From contig CM039464.1 in NCBI GenBank assembly GCA_022414725.1, positions 17,667,405 through 17,731,404 of the forward strand: a DNA stretch of 64,000 bases, written 5' to 3'. Of the stretch, positions 50,300 to 58,728 are shown piece after piece. The DNA comes from Microglena sp. YARC (Eukaryota; Chlorophyta; Chlorophyceae; Chlamydomonadales; Chlamydomonadaceae). Under the pieces are notes generated by a model, which was not told the DNA's origin, made no database searches, and saw only the letters and a program-made list of their open reading frames with translations. The first letter of the stretch is position 1, and every line of letters begins with the position of its first letter. The position numbers and the translations under genes were made by a program.

Positions 50300-50815
50300 G
50301 CCATGCCATGCAATTCAATGCAATGCAATGTTTTTCATTCCAATGAATGCGTTTTCTTTGGCAAGTATTCTTATATCTTTATACCCTACTCCAGCGCACT
50401 CCAGCCCGCTTGTGCGAGATCAATCAATCATTGATTCATTGATTGATTGATCGCAGATAGAAGAAAAATTCAAGGAGATAGAATTATTGCACTGCTATTG
50501 CACTGTTATTCCACCAGACGGTACAACCTGCAACCTGCGTTTGTGGGGACACGGGCTGAGAGAGCGTTTGTGGGTGAATGGGGGATGACTGGCTGCTGCT
50601 GGTTTGCTTCAGAGGTGCACAAGCTGGATGTGGGGTGATAATGGCTCGGTTCTCCTGCATGCCATGCCGCAGATGGGACTGACTGTATTTTTGTATCTAT
50701 GCGGAGCCCTTTGCGGCAATTGTTTTGGAGCAGAGAGCTAATGGAAGCACACTACCTGTGCTCAGTTGCGGTGCACAAATTTGAACGAAGTGTTCACTTG
50801 CATGAGTATAAATAT
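50300..50815. other. No gene; short palindromes
   Basis: GGCATGCCATGCCATGCAAT near 50296 and ATCAATCAATCATTGATTCATTGATTGATTGAT (interrupted palindrome) near 50422. Nothing else. Confidence 0.35.
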
Positions 50816-50831
50816 GTTTGACATGCAATCA

Positions 50832-50839
50832 TTATCATT

Positions 50840-50887
<48 letters not shown>
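50832..50887. repeat. ATC microsatellite
   Basis: About 17 ATC units, just upstream of the next gene. The polyhistidine frame it creates has no ATG start. Confidence 0.95.
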
Positions 50888-50888
<1 letters not shown>

Positions 50889-50901
50889 GCTGAACTGTGG
50901 A

Positions 50902-51288
50902 ATGTCGCGTGCAGCTGAAGAAAAAATGCCGTCTTTGAGCTATCTGAATCGTAATGTCCATGTGTTGACGACCGAAATGTTGCCTGGCATAGTGATCAAG
51001 TTAAGAAGTATTACAACTGGTACTGCCAGCCTGTGGACGGAGGATGAAGATGGGAAGATCATCAAAACGCCTGATATGAGTGTCTTAGACACGACGGCCG
51101 GCACCGAATCAGTGGTGGATGCACCTCGAGTCCAGAACACTTACATTCTGGAAGTAGAGAAATCGTACGTCGTGGTGGTGTTAGAAGGAGTAATTATTTT
51201 GAGAATTCAAAGGCAGCTGCAACAGTCCATGTTCCCAGAGAATGGTGCTGAACTGAAAGTTGAGCATGCGACACGCAAAATGGAGTAA
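50902..51288 (+). CDS. Hypothetical protein, 128 aa
   Basis: The ATG at 50902 (MSRAAEEKMPSLSYLNRNVH) comes right after the ATC run and is the first ATG in frame. A beta-rich soluble protein (VIKLRSITTGTASLWTEDED, then TYILEVEKSYVVVVLEGVII) with a basic end. The ATC run may sit in its promoter. Not recognised. Confidence 0.5.
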   Translation: MSRAAEEKMPSLSYLNRNVHVLTTEMLPGIVIKLRSITTGTASLWTEDEDGKIIKTPDMSVLDTTAGTESVVDAPRVQNTYILEVEKSYVVVVLEGVIILRIQRQLQQSMFPENGAELKVEHATRKME

Positions 51289-51396
51289 TTGTACATTCAG
51301 CATCCCAAGATGAGTTATGTGGGATTCTGAAGGGGCGGCACCGCAAAGCGGGGCAGTGGAATTGAGCTACAGAACCTCATCTCAAGCAAAGCAGCA

Positions 51397-51609
51397 TCAG
51401 TATCTCATCTCAAGCAAAGCAGCAGAAGTAGATATAGAGGGTTCCAGGTACCCATCACCTGTCAACTCTACATATTGTACATCCGCTGTAATGTAATGTT
51501 TTCTACGACTACGCCTACTGCCCACGAAAAGCCGTTGTGGGTTCTTTATATCCCCTGCTCTTCCATGCATGATGCGGTCTGATGGACACGTATCCTCCAT
51601 GTGTGCCAT
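51397..51609 (-). CDS. Possible short hypothetical protein, 70 aa
   Basis: ATG at 51609. Sequence such as NPQRLFVGSRRSRRKHYITA. A related stretch (GTAGAGTTGACAGTGATGGG) lies near 27150 on the plus strand. Coding is uncertain. Confidence 0.25.
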   Translation of the reverse strand: MAHMEDTCPSDRIMHGRAGDIKNPQRLFVGSRRSRRKHYITADVQYVELTGDGYLEPSISTSAALLEMRY

Positions 51610-51639
51610 GCGGTCTCTTGTGTTCACCTATATTGGAGC

Positions 51640-51757
51640 GGAATTGTGATTCCTCGGTGCTGATATCTCAGGCTAACTAACGAGTTCCGGAGGCTCTAAA
51701 TTCTGAGTAGAAATTTCAAAAAATCCGCCGTGAGGTTTGAACGCCCAATACAAAGGA
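51640..51757 (+). mobile_element. Truncated copy of the 51998-type MITE
   Basis: It begins at TTGGAGCGGAATTGTGATTC and ends GAACGCCCAATA. The left third is missing and the right end is degenerate. Confidence 0.7.
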
Positions 51758-51859
51758 CTCACATCACATGGCGACCTCTCGCATCAGGCGGTGGCACCTG
51801 TGTCAATACCTCGATACTGTAAGATATCACTCACAGATGACGGAAAACCCGGTAAAGTA

Positions 51860-52332
51860 ATCGCAAACGATGATCACATGTCAAGCAGAGGCCTGCTAGA
51901 CAATAGATCTCGTATATCGATAGGGTATCGCGGGCCCCACGGAGTGGGGTAGGGGAATTGAGCTGCAGAAACCTGTCAAGGCATCAATCATCACATAATG
52001 GGCGTTCCTGCCTCCCGGCCGATTTTGACTGGTTGCGAAACATGGTATGGAGCGGAATTGTGATTCCTTGGTGCTGATGTCTCAAGCTAGCGAGTCATTC
52101 AGGAGGCTCTAAATCCTGATTAGAAATTTAAAAAAATCAGCCGGGAGGCAGGAACGCCCATTACATGCAAACCTGTGGAAAACTGTCGCATCCACACCGT
52201 CCATTCATGACACACGGTGGCGGATCATCGCCTCGTTGAAGTGGTGTAAACGCGCGCATTGGGATAGCATAGGAGCAGCTCGACAGCGATCATGGCGCAC
52301 ATTACAACCAATGTCGTGTACGTGTTGGTTGT
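51860..52332 (+). pseudogene. Duplicate of the T5orf172 upstream region and 5' end, with MITE
   Basis: It matches 39735-40066: R1 core (51925-51965), GTCAAGGCATCAATCATCAC, GAAAACTGTCGCATCCACAC, AGCAGCTCGACAGCGATCAT and the first ~13 codons (MAHITTNVVYVLVV). The match then stops. A 164 bp MITE interrupts it. Confidence 0.85.
51998..52161. mobile_element. 164 bp MITE with TA duplication
   Basis: The ends ATGGGCGTTCCTGCCTCCCG are inverted repeats over about 28 bp. TA flanks both sides (51996-51997, 52162-52163). The uninterrupted site is seen at about 39866 in the paralogous segment. Confidence 0.88.
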
Positions 52333-52362
52333 CAACCTATGCTGCGTGGCTAAATCAAGAAA

Positions 52363-52725
52363 TCACTTCAGGTTTTTTCGTGATTCCATCCACCTATACC
52401 ATTCATCCCATGGAGTGGAATTGATGTACGTGTGTTCATGGACAGTGTTAAGCATGGGTTTAAAGAGCCCATGTCTATGGGCCGCTAATGCGAAATGCAA
52501 CCTTGAACAGTCCATGATATTTAAGTAGGCAACAGCAAGAGATAAACGAATGTTGTGTGTCATTTGCTAGCATGTTCTACGGCAAGTAGTGTGGCGTAAC
52601 ACATATCGTTCGGCTATCATCAGGCAAGCATGTACAAACCTTAGCCTCTCGATGCGACGCTCATATGCCGCTCTTGCAGCCGGGTGTTGTGCAAGCAAAG
52701 CATCTAGTTCAGCGTCGACATCCAT
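52363..52725 (-). pseudogene. Hypothetical protein gene with one in-frame stop
   Basis: The ATG at 52725 gives MDVDAELDALLAQHPAARAA, then ERRIERLRFVHACLMIAERY up to a TAG at 52567-52569. The same frame goes on as MTHNIRLSLAVAYLNIMDCS and DEWYRWMESRKNLK to 52363. One reading frame of about 120 codons with a single stop. Helical, unrecognised. Confidence 0.45.
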
Positions 52726-52794
52726 GACCTGCAATAAAGAACATGAATGGATACTTTTTATACCCCCATGCAGTCAAAGCCATCAAAAAATCCG

Positions 52795-52885
52795 CTATCG
52801 AGCCTCCGGCATTCTTCAGTATTTATTTTTTGTTGAAATAATTGTTGTTCCCGAGATGGAGAGTCTTTTCAGAGGTGTTAATGTG
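52795..52885 (+). repeat. Single unit of the ~112 bp array
   Basis: CCTCCGGCATTCTTCAGTAT, GTTGTTCCCGAGATGGAGAG and CTTTTCAGAGGTGTTAATGT match the array at 37515-38110. It lies about 190 bases before the caspase-like gene. Confidence 0.85.
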
Positions 52886-53071
52886 TCGCTGCGCTGTTGG
52901 ACATTGAGAGATTCGCTCGCGTGCGTGGCTGCAATCTGTATAAAAAGTATCCATTCATGTTCTAGATGCTTTACTTGCACAACACAGTCAACGTTATCTA
53001 TCATTGTATATTGGTGTTGTGCGCGCAGGACTGTGATTTATTTATATCCCCCCCAAGACTAGTACCACAAG

Positions 53072-53920
53072 ATGAAGCGTGCATTGCTAGTCTCACCCAG
53101 CTACGCCTTGAACCTGGAGGCGCGCCTCACGCAAGTCCTAGAGGAGGAGGCTCTGCTCCCCCGCGACCTCCGTACGTACAGCACGACGGGTTTTGCAACG
53201 GATGTTGAGCGATTTAAGGAGTCGCTGGGAGAAAGATTCAGCTGCAACGTTATGGGCGGCACTTCCGAGGTTCCAAAACGGGACCTGAGAGCCGCCATAC
53301 AGCATCTCCTGCAGCCCGGCACGGATGTCGCAGTACTGCTATTCTGTGGCCATGGGACGTGGAGTGGTTCAACGCAACATTGTGCCCTTGTCTGTTCGTT
53401 TGGGCAGCAGATTACAGCACAGGAGATCGAGGACATCGTAGCACAGCAAGGGTTCACCGGCACGTTTGTTCGTGTGCTGAACATGTGCGAGGAAGAGGGA
53501 TACCCCAGCAACAACGAGGCACCCAGCCTGACATTTTACGAGTCCAGAGCCAAGGCTAAGGGAGAGTGGGAATATTCTCAGCAACACGCATCTACCAGTA
53601 TTGCAGAAGCATCAATTCCCTATTCGATTGATGACTACAATGGTGTCATTATTGCCGCGTCCACCATGTTTGGAATGGCCCGGGGCGGAGCGGGAGGCAG
53701 CGAGTTCATGGACGCGTGGGTGGCAGTGGGACAGCTTACGACTTACCACAAATTGGGAACAGTGCTCAAGGAGCATTGCCCCAACGTACGCGTGACCATG
53801 CAGAACATGAACAGCAAGGACGGTGTATTTGGTCATCCTGCAAAGGAGGTGTGTGTGAACGCAATGAGCAATGACAATATATGTTTTGGCTGCGCACGTC
53901 AGTATTGTGAATGTTGCTGA
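53072..53920 (+). CDS. Caspase-like (clan CD, C14) cysteine peptidase domain protein
   Basis: 282 residues, ATG 53072, no signal peptide. It opens with MKRALLVSPSYALN, like caspase-fold proteins whose first strand is followed by a ligand loop. The dyad His lies in VAVLLFCGHGTWSG (His94) and the candidate Cys in VRVLNMCEEEG (Cys139), where metacaspases have D-S-C-H-S-G. Later strands (NGVIIAASTMFGMARGG, then EFMDAWVAVGQ) fit the rest of the C14 fold. The C-terminus is Cys-rich (CFGCARQYCECC), a possible metal site. Giant viruses of algae can carry metacaspase genes. The altered Cys loop makes activity uncertain. Confidence 0.65.
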   Translation: MKRALLVSPSYALNLEARLTQVLEEEALLPRDLRTYSTTGFATDVERFKESLGERFSCNVMGGTSEVPKRDLRAAIQHLLQPGTDVAVLLFCGHGTWSGSTQHCALVCSFGQQITAQEIEDIVAQQGFTGTFVRVLNMCEEEGYPSNNEAPSLTFYESRAKAKGEWEYSQQHASTSIAEASIPYSIDDYNGVIIAASTMFGMARGGAGGSEFMDAWVAVGQLTTYHKLGTVLKEHCPNVRVTMQNMNSKDGVFGHPAKEVCVNAMSNDNICFGCARQYCECC

Positions 53921-54225
53921 TTGCAGGTGCTATTGGACGCAGCCATGAAGAACAGAAGCCAGTGATGAGAGAGCAAGTGTGGTACCCGACATCCAAGGGG
54001 AGCTTGATGTAAACAATCGCCTCTCTCTCAAACCACAACACAGGCCTGACGACCACCATGCATGCATTCCAACACGGTCATGCAACATCATGCCACCAGC
54101 CATGCAGTGCGTGCAAGCACTAATGCGGTCAACAAGGAATTGCAATCATCAGACAAACATCATCATGTCGGTAGCTACTCTTGGGGGATCAATCATATAT
54201 GACAGTAACATGGTCCCGCAGGTCG
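53921..54225. other. No gene seen
   Basis: Convergent spacer between the caspase-like gene and the next minus-strand gene. No repeat or frame of note. Confidence 0.35.
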
Positions 54226-55252
54226 CTACTGCAAGAACAGTATAGCGGACGCGGCCATGTACCTGGCGCGCACCCTCCTTCCCGCATCAGTTTTCATCAG
54301 AGCAGCCTCGCCAGCCGTATCCAGCTGCGGCATACTTGGCTGAAACTCGAGCGCCACACCCAACAGATGCTCCAGCAGCGGAGCCGCCAACCCGGACGGG
54401 TCGTCGTTCAAGCTATCACACAGCCTAGTCACGGCTGACTGCAGCATGTCGCTCGTGGCCTGGGGAACCGTCCCCAACAACCGAGTGACGCGGCCCTCCC
54501 ACTGCATCGGAGTCACCGTCTCCAGCGCTCGTGCTGCGGACAGGGCGCCAACTTCCACGATGCTGCACAGGATCTTCAGACGCTCCGGCAGCGGCAGCTC
54601 CGCATAGGCGGAGCATATTCGGGACCCGACGGAGTCGTCGGTAGCCAGCCACGGGTGTAGGGGCAGCGCTCGACTGAGCAGCTTGAGAGCAGGGCTGTCA
54701 AACAGCCAGGCCGCTGCATTATGTAGATGGGAAGCCCGTTTGGTAGGGGCCGCCGTGTGTGCCAAGTCGAGCAGCATCAGATCCGCGTACAACTCCAGGA
54801 AGCGCGGGCTGATATGGCGCGACTGATCCGGGTGGCTGCATAGGTTCATGCAGGCGTCTAAAGCATGCGGCAAAAAGACATGCGGCATGCTGAGGATAAC
54901 CCTTCCATATGCGGCATGCTGAGGATAACCCTTCCATATCCTCTGAGCTTGCGGTTCTGGCAAGGGTCACCAAGTTGTACATCTCCAACAACGCGGCAAT
55001 CACGGTGGCCCCCGCATCCATTTCCTCCGCGGTCGGCGCGCTGCCTCTGCGTTGCGGCTCTGAAAGCAGATGCTTCACACGGCCTGCCGACGTTGCAAGG
55101 TTACCAACATCGTTGGTGCATCTCACGAGCCACTCGCAGCGCCCCAGACGCCAAGATAGGGGGGCGATCTTTATGCTCACGGCCACCGACGCAAGCATCC
55201 GCTGAAAACACTTGCTGACAGAAGCTTTGCCTAGAATCTTCGCGGCCTTCAA
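54226..55252 (-). pseudogene. Helical-repeat-like hypothetical protein, interrupted by a tandem duplication
   Basis: The upstream frame (open from 55252; ATG at 55198) and the downstream frame (to 54226) make one Leu/Ala-rich helical protein of about 330 residues, for example FLELYADLMLLDLAHTAAPT, LLSRALPLHPWLATDDSVGS and LAAPLLEHLLGVALEFQPSM. A ~30 bp duplication of GCGGCATGCTGAGGATAACC (about 54880-54945) lies where the frame changes. It may be an armadillo/HEAT-like protein, but no motif settles it. Confidence 0.5.
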
Positions 55253-55418
55253 CGGTATGGTGAGCTCTAAACATGTTAGAACAATCCCCTAATGCCATCC
55301 TTCAGTTACACTCAGACCGGTCAATAATGTTACAGTATATTGAATCAATTCCAATTCTCTATGTACAACTTGGACAGACGGTGTACAAAAGCTATAAATA
55401 TCCGGGTACGCAGGTCCG

Positions 55419-55997
55419 CTACCCCAAACGAGGCGCAGGTTCGAATCTCACGAGGAGCATCTTCACCCCAGGTTCACGCTGATCTTGTTCATGGTTGTCA
55501 TCGTGATGGGACAAGGATGCACCGCCATGGATGACCGTGCCCCTCAGGTGAACTTCAAACATTTCAAGGGACCGTTGAAAGTTGGCTTCTGGTTGGAATG
55601 CGGCGGGGTTCAACCTTTGAATGTGCTTGATCGCATCTGTCCTCGTTATGCATCTTTCCCACATCAGATAAGCAGCAACAACTGTTGCAGACCGTTGTCT
55701 TCCCAACCGACAATGCACAAGCACGACATTGTTTTGACTTAACACTCCATGCATCACCTCAACAATATATGGTAGATGGGATGTGAGTTTCGTGACCTCT
55801 TTTTGCCTGCAGTTGTCTTCAACAGCAACCTTAATGTATGTTGTGTTGGGGTTCCTTGGTTTTATGCACGGTGTGTGGTTTGTGCAGTTCACAACAAGCT
55901 TGAATTTCAACGTTTTACAAAGTTGGTGGTTGAGAGCTGCTTCTTGGCCTGATAGGTAAAGATTGTCGCACACCTTGAACAAGTTATCGATATGCAT
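55419..55997 (-). CDS. Dual-specificity protein phosphatase
   Basis: 192 residues from the ATG at 55997. The signature VVLVHCRLGRQRSATVVAAY gives the catalytic C-X5-R loop (Cys96, Arg102, Ser103), and Asp61 (AVEDN) fits the general acid. The start DNLFKVCDNLYLSGQEAA is the usual DSP beginning (dephosphorylates Ser/Thr and Tyr). The Lys/Arg-poor tail after residue 155 is atypical. Found in algae and many large viruses. Intact. Confidence 0.85.
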   Translation of the reverse strand: MHIDNLFKVCDNLYLSGQEAALNHQLCKTLKFKLVVNCTNHTPCIKPRNPNTTYIKVAVEDNCRQKEVTKLTSHLPYIVEVMHGVLSQNNVVLVHCRLGRQRSATVVAAYLMWERCITRTDAIKHIQRLNPAAFQPEANFQRSLEMFEVHLRGTVIHGGASLSHHDDNHEQDQREPGVKMLLVRFEPAPRLG

Positions 55998-56002
55998 CTT
56001 AC

Positions 56003-56045
56003 ATGTATGTTGTTCCCGAGATGGAGAGTCTTTTCAGAGGTGTTC
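56003..56045 (+). repeat. Partial unit of the ~112 bp array
   Basis: GTTGTTCCCGAGATGGAGAG and CTTTTCAGAGGTGTTC, as at 38035-38060. Confidence 0.8.
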
Positions 56046-56179
56046 TTCATTTATTGAGCATGCAAACACACGCACGCACGCACGTGATAGGATACACAAG
56101 AGACAGAACGCATGAACGCACACGCAAAACGGAGGTCCATCATGCAAGCAGGGGATATAAAAGAAGAAGAGGAGAAGAC

Positions 56180-56524
56180 ATGGAAACGGAAAACAAAAAA
56201 AACAAGATGAAACCTACAAAGACATTGACCGTATCTTTACCTATTGGGTTTCACATGGGACTTGAAGAATGGATAGATTCGCAAACACAACACAGGGACG
56301 AGGCAATATACGCCCTGCTCGCACACGGTCTACACGCAGTGTGGACGATACCAAAAACAACATCGAAGGATTATCCGGGTCGTCGTTCAGGCAGATCGTC
56401 GGATACTGATGATGATCCAAATGACATAAGTGAGGCGGCGCACATCCAGGCGAGCGCCTACAGAGGACCACGGTCTGCAGCATTTGATAAGGATATCGGA
56501 TCGTTGAGAGTGGTGTCAAGGTAG
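56180..56524 (+). CDS. Small basic protein, possible ribbon-helix-helix regulator
   Basis: The ATG at 56180 (METENKKNKMKPTK) comes after a purine-rich AAAGAAGAAGAGGAGAAGAC. KTLTVSLPIGF could be the RHH strand, followed by two helices MGLEEWIDSQ and RDEAIYALLAHGLHAVW; the pattern fits RHH loosely. The C-terminal half is polar. The DNA coding ISEAAHIQASAYRGP recurs on the minus strand near 28025-28065, so a fragment of a related gene is there. Confidence 0.45.
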   Translation: METENKKNKMKPTKTLTVSLPIGFHMGLEEWIDSQTQHRDEAIYALLAHGLHAVWTIPKTTSKDYPGRRSGRSSDTDDDPNDISEAAHIQASAYRGPRSAAFDKDIGSLRVVSR

Positions 56525-56699
56525 ACGCCACATATTGGGAATACGAGAAGCTCCTCTCACGTGACCCACATATCGGCTGCTGCTTCTAGAAATGAGGAAG
56601 AGAGAACAAGACAAAAGGAAATTATGCTGTTACGGGGTCTTTTATCATGCCCCTCCCTCATCTCATCAAGGACGGCGACTTTCGCATCAGGAGGCACCT

Positions 56700-56800
56700 G
56701 CATCGGCACAGGTGCCGAGTAGTCACTCACAAGGAGACTTTCGCATCAGGCGGAACCTGTGTCGAGTCACATCACAAAGCGACCGACCAATCTCATCACG
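56700..56800 (+). repeat. Satellite units
   Basis: About two and a half units of GTCGAGTCACATCACA with CTTTCGCATCAGGCGGAACC. Confidence 0.8.
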
Positions 56801-56872
56801 GTGGCACAGGTCCCTGTTACGGGGTCTTTATCATGCCCCTCCCCATCAAAAAATAACGAAAGTAACAAAATA

Positions 56873-57041
56873 CCACCGTACCACATTTAACAAGTGGCGG
56901 AGCCCCTTTCACCTATTCCCCACAGCGGAGCGACCGGGGGCGACCGGAGGGGAGCCCCCACAAAGGAGTCCGCGAGGAACCGAGCGGGTGGGCGACCGGA
57001 GGGGAGCCCACACTTCACATCAACCAGCAGACACACTACTG
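56873..57041 (+). repeat. GC-rich dispersed repeat G, copy 3
   Basis: It matches 43203-43371, including the lead-in CCACCGTACCACATTTAACA. Confidence 0.9.
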
Positions 57042-57287
57042 ATTTACGGAACGGAAATCACACACACACACACGCGACGCCGCCGCCTCCATCTCGGACA
57101 TGGACAGCATCAGCAAACTTGGTCTCTTCGCCTCATCATCATCGTGACCATCAGCAACTTCTCTTCCCCTCCCCCCCAACCGTATGCTTAAGATTGCCGC
57201 GCTTTTGCAGGACGCGTCCTGAAAGGATCGCGTGATGGCCAAGCTGTTTCACTCCCCCGATTTTCTCGACCGCCTGAAGTGGAAGAA
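57042..57287. other. No gene seen
   Basis: A CACACA run near 57060 and fragments such as GACCGCCTGAAGTGGAAGAA. No family. Confidence 0.3.
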
Positions 57288-57422
57288 GTACAGTCGGAGA
57301 CGCAATTTGTGGGACGCCCTACCGGTGACCCTTGAACCAAATGGGTAGATCAGCTAAAGGCGGGTACATATTTTTGCCCTTCATCTCTGTATTTCAGCAT
57401 TTAAGCTGGCCCAAAGGATAAC
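57288..57422 (-). mobile_element. Stand-alone copy of the Fanzor1 3' segment
   Basis: It matches 48229-48362 in reverse orientation with about four mismatches. It starts at TACAGTCGGAGACGC and ends at CCCAAAGGATAAC, within the last Fanzor1 codons. The start after TA looks like a transposon end. Confidence 0.85.
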
Positions 57423-57505
57423 GACAACTCTATGGGGATTATTAGGAAGGGGGGGGGTCGCAGGGAACAGCGGAGCGGGGCAGAGGGATTCAGTTGCAGA
57501 TTGTA

Positions 57506-57600
57506 TTCAACAAGCGGCGGAGCCCCTTTCACCTCTTCCCCCAGCGGGGGCAACCGGAGGGGAGCCCACAGTGTAACATCAACCAGCAGACACACTACTG
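57506..57600 (+). repeat. GC-rich dispersed repeat G, copy 4 (shortened)
   Basis: TATTCAACAAGCGGCGGAGC to CAGACACACTACTG. It lacks the middle CACAAAGGAGTCCGCGAGGA part. Confidence 0.88.
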
Positions 57601-57675
57601 GGTGCACAAGCAAACACATGCACGTGAAGAAGAGTGATAGGCGAACGGAGGAAACATGTCGCATACTCGCACTTT

Positions 57676-57762
57676 ATCACGACACATGCCGCATACTCAC
57701 ACACGCGTCGCGGCGGATGCTGTCGAGATGATGCCCAACAACCACCCTCACTCATTCTCACG
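57676..57762 (+). repeat. Segment duplicated at 28168-28248
   Basis: CACACGCGTCGCGGCGGATG, CTGTCGAGATGATGCCCA and CTCACTCATTCTCACGCA. Confidence 0.85.
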
Positions 57763-57935
57763 CACGCACTATATCAAGACACAAACGGCGGCTTTCGCAT
57801 CCTCCTCGGTGTCCATCCTGAGTAGAACGACTGATGTTCGTAAACACAGAAGTTTTTAACACACCCAAGTCAGCGACCATTATTAACGCCAATTTTCTAA
57901 CGGCGATGTCGTACATTTATTTCCATCTGATATAT

Positions 57936-57961
57936 GTTTCATTTTACTGTTCCGCCGACTG
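57936..57961 (-). repeat. End motif CAGTCGGCGGAACAG, inverted copy
   Basis: Same 26 bases as at 43380 but on the minus strand, with TA next to it (57962-57963). It lies about 110 bases before the fibre-like gene. Confidence 0.7.
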
Positions 57962-58070
57962 TAGGCACCGCGGGTCAGCTTCCATGTATTGTTTTTCTGA
58001 TTACCGATTACAGATTCCTTTGTATTCGAGTAAAAAATATGTGCATTGAAAGTACAAACCCCTATATAAA

Positions 58071-58718
58071 ATGATCCGATTGTCTGAAATCTATGCAAAA
58101 TCACTGTCGACATCAAACATCTTATATAGCGATAATGCACCCATTAAAGGAGTGCGATCGCGACCAGGTGTTAAAGAAGCACCATCGATGCCATTTGAAC
58201 AAGATACAGATTCAGGATTGTTCAATGCATCAAGTAATGTATTAGGATTTGCTGCAGGAGCATATACTACGCTCATTGCATCATCTTCCAATTTACAAGC
58301 CAATACGCAAATCACAACATCTTCAAATATCGTGCCTCTCAACGACAATGTCTCACAATTAGGAACAGTAACAAAGAAGTTCGCAAAACTGTATGCAACA
58401 GATATCTATGGAGCATCTGCTACATTTAACACACTCGGAGGAACGGCCATCTCAAGTATCGTCACTTCCACAAGTAGCAATGTCGCAGCCAGTTCTGCAG
58501 CGGTCAAATCAGCATACGATAGTGCCGTATCAGCTTCCAATCAGACGTACGGCATCGGCGCGCTCGATAGTAATGGTGATATCCTTCTCAGGGGCAACTT
58601 CCGCATCTCCAAAACTGCCAATATATACAAAGGTACAGAGGTATTCAGTAGCGGTGGCGGTGGTGGTATCATCACTTCCGACTCTAATATTGTCCCTGGT
58701 GTGAATGGGTTTAGGTAA
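58071..58718 (+). CDS. Fibre-like structural protein, probably continuing into RCC1 repeats
   Basis: The ATG at 58071 follows CCTATATAAA, a TATA-like leader. 215 residues rich in Ser/Asn/Thr/Ala with phage-tail-fibre-like repeats: SGLFNASSNVLGFAAGAYTT, SNIVPLNDNVSQLGTVTKKF, AKLYATDIYGASATFNTLGG, GALDSNGDILLRGNFRISKT. It resembles the N-terminal shaft parts of viral fibre or adhesion proteins. The stop at 58716 is only 10 bases before the open RCC1 frame, and both end or begin without their own terminus, so a single long protein split by a frameshift is plausible. Confidence 0.6.
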   Translation: MIRLSEIYAKSLSTSNILYSDNAPIKGVRSRPGVKEAPSMPFEQDTDSGLFNASSNVLGFAAGAYTTLIASSSNLQANTQITTSSNIVPLNDNVSQLGTVTKKFAKLYATDIYGASATFNTLGGTAISSIVTSTSSNVAASSAAVKSAYDSAVSASNQTYGIGALDSNGDILLRGNFRISKTANIYKGTEVFSSGGGGGIITSDSNIVPGVNGFR

Positions 58719-58728
58719 GAAACAATAA

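Noticed and set aside
50818..50901. Polyhistidine N-terminus of the gene at 50902
   Set aside because: The upstream frame starts at TTG and consists of the ATC microsatellite. The ATG at 50902 is the first proper start.
55370..55470. tRNA on the plus strand (GCAGGTTCGAATCTCACG looks like a T-arm)
   Set aside because: No matching acceptor 5' strand or D-arm was found at the right distance, and the stretch lies in the 3' part of the phosphatase gene.
43380..57961. A single 14.6 kb transposon bounded by the inverted CAGTCGG motif
   Set aside because: Only short end motifs support it. The interior holds unrelated viral genes, other complete elements and no matching transposase. Kept only as a motif finding.
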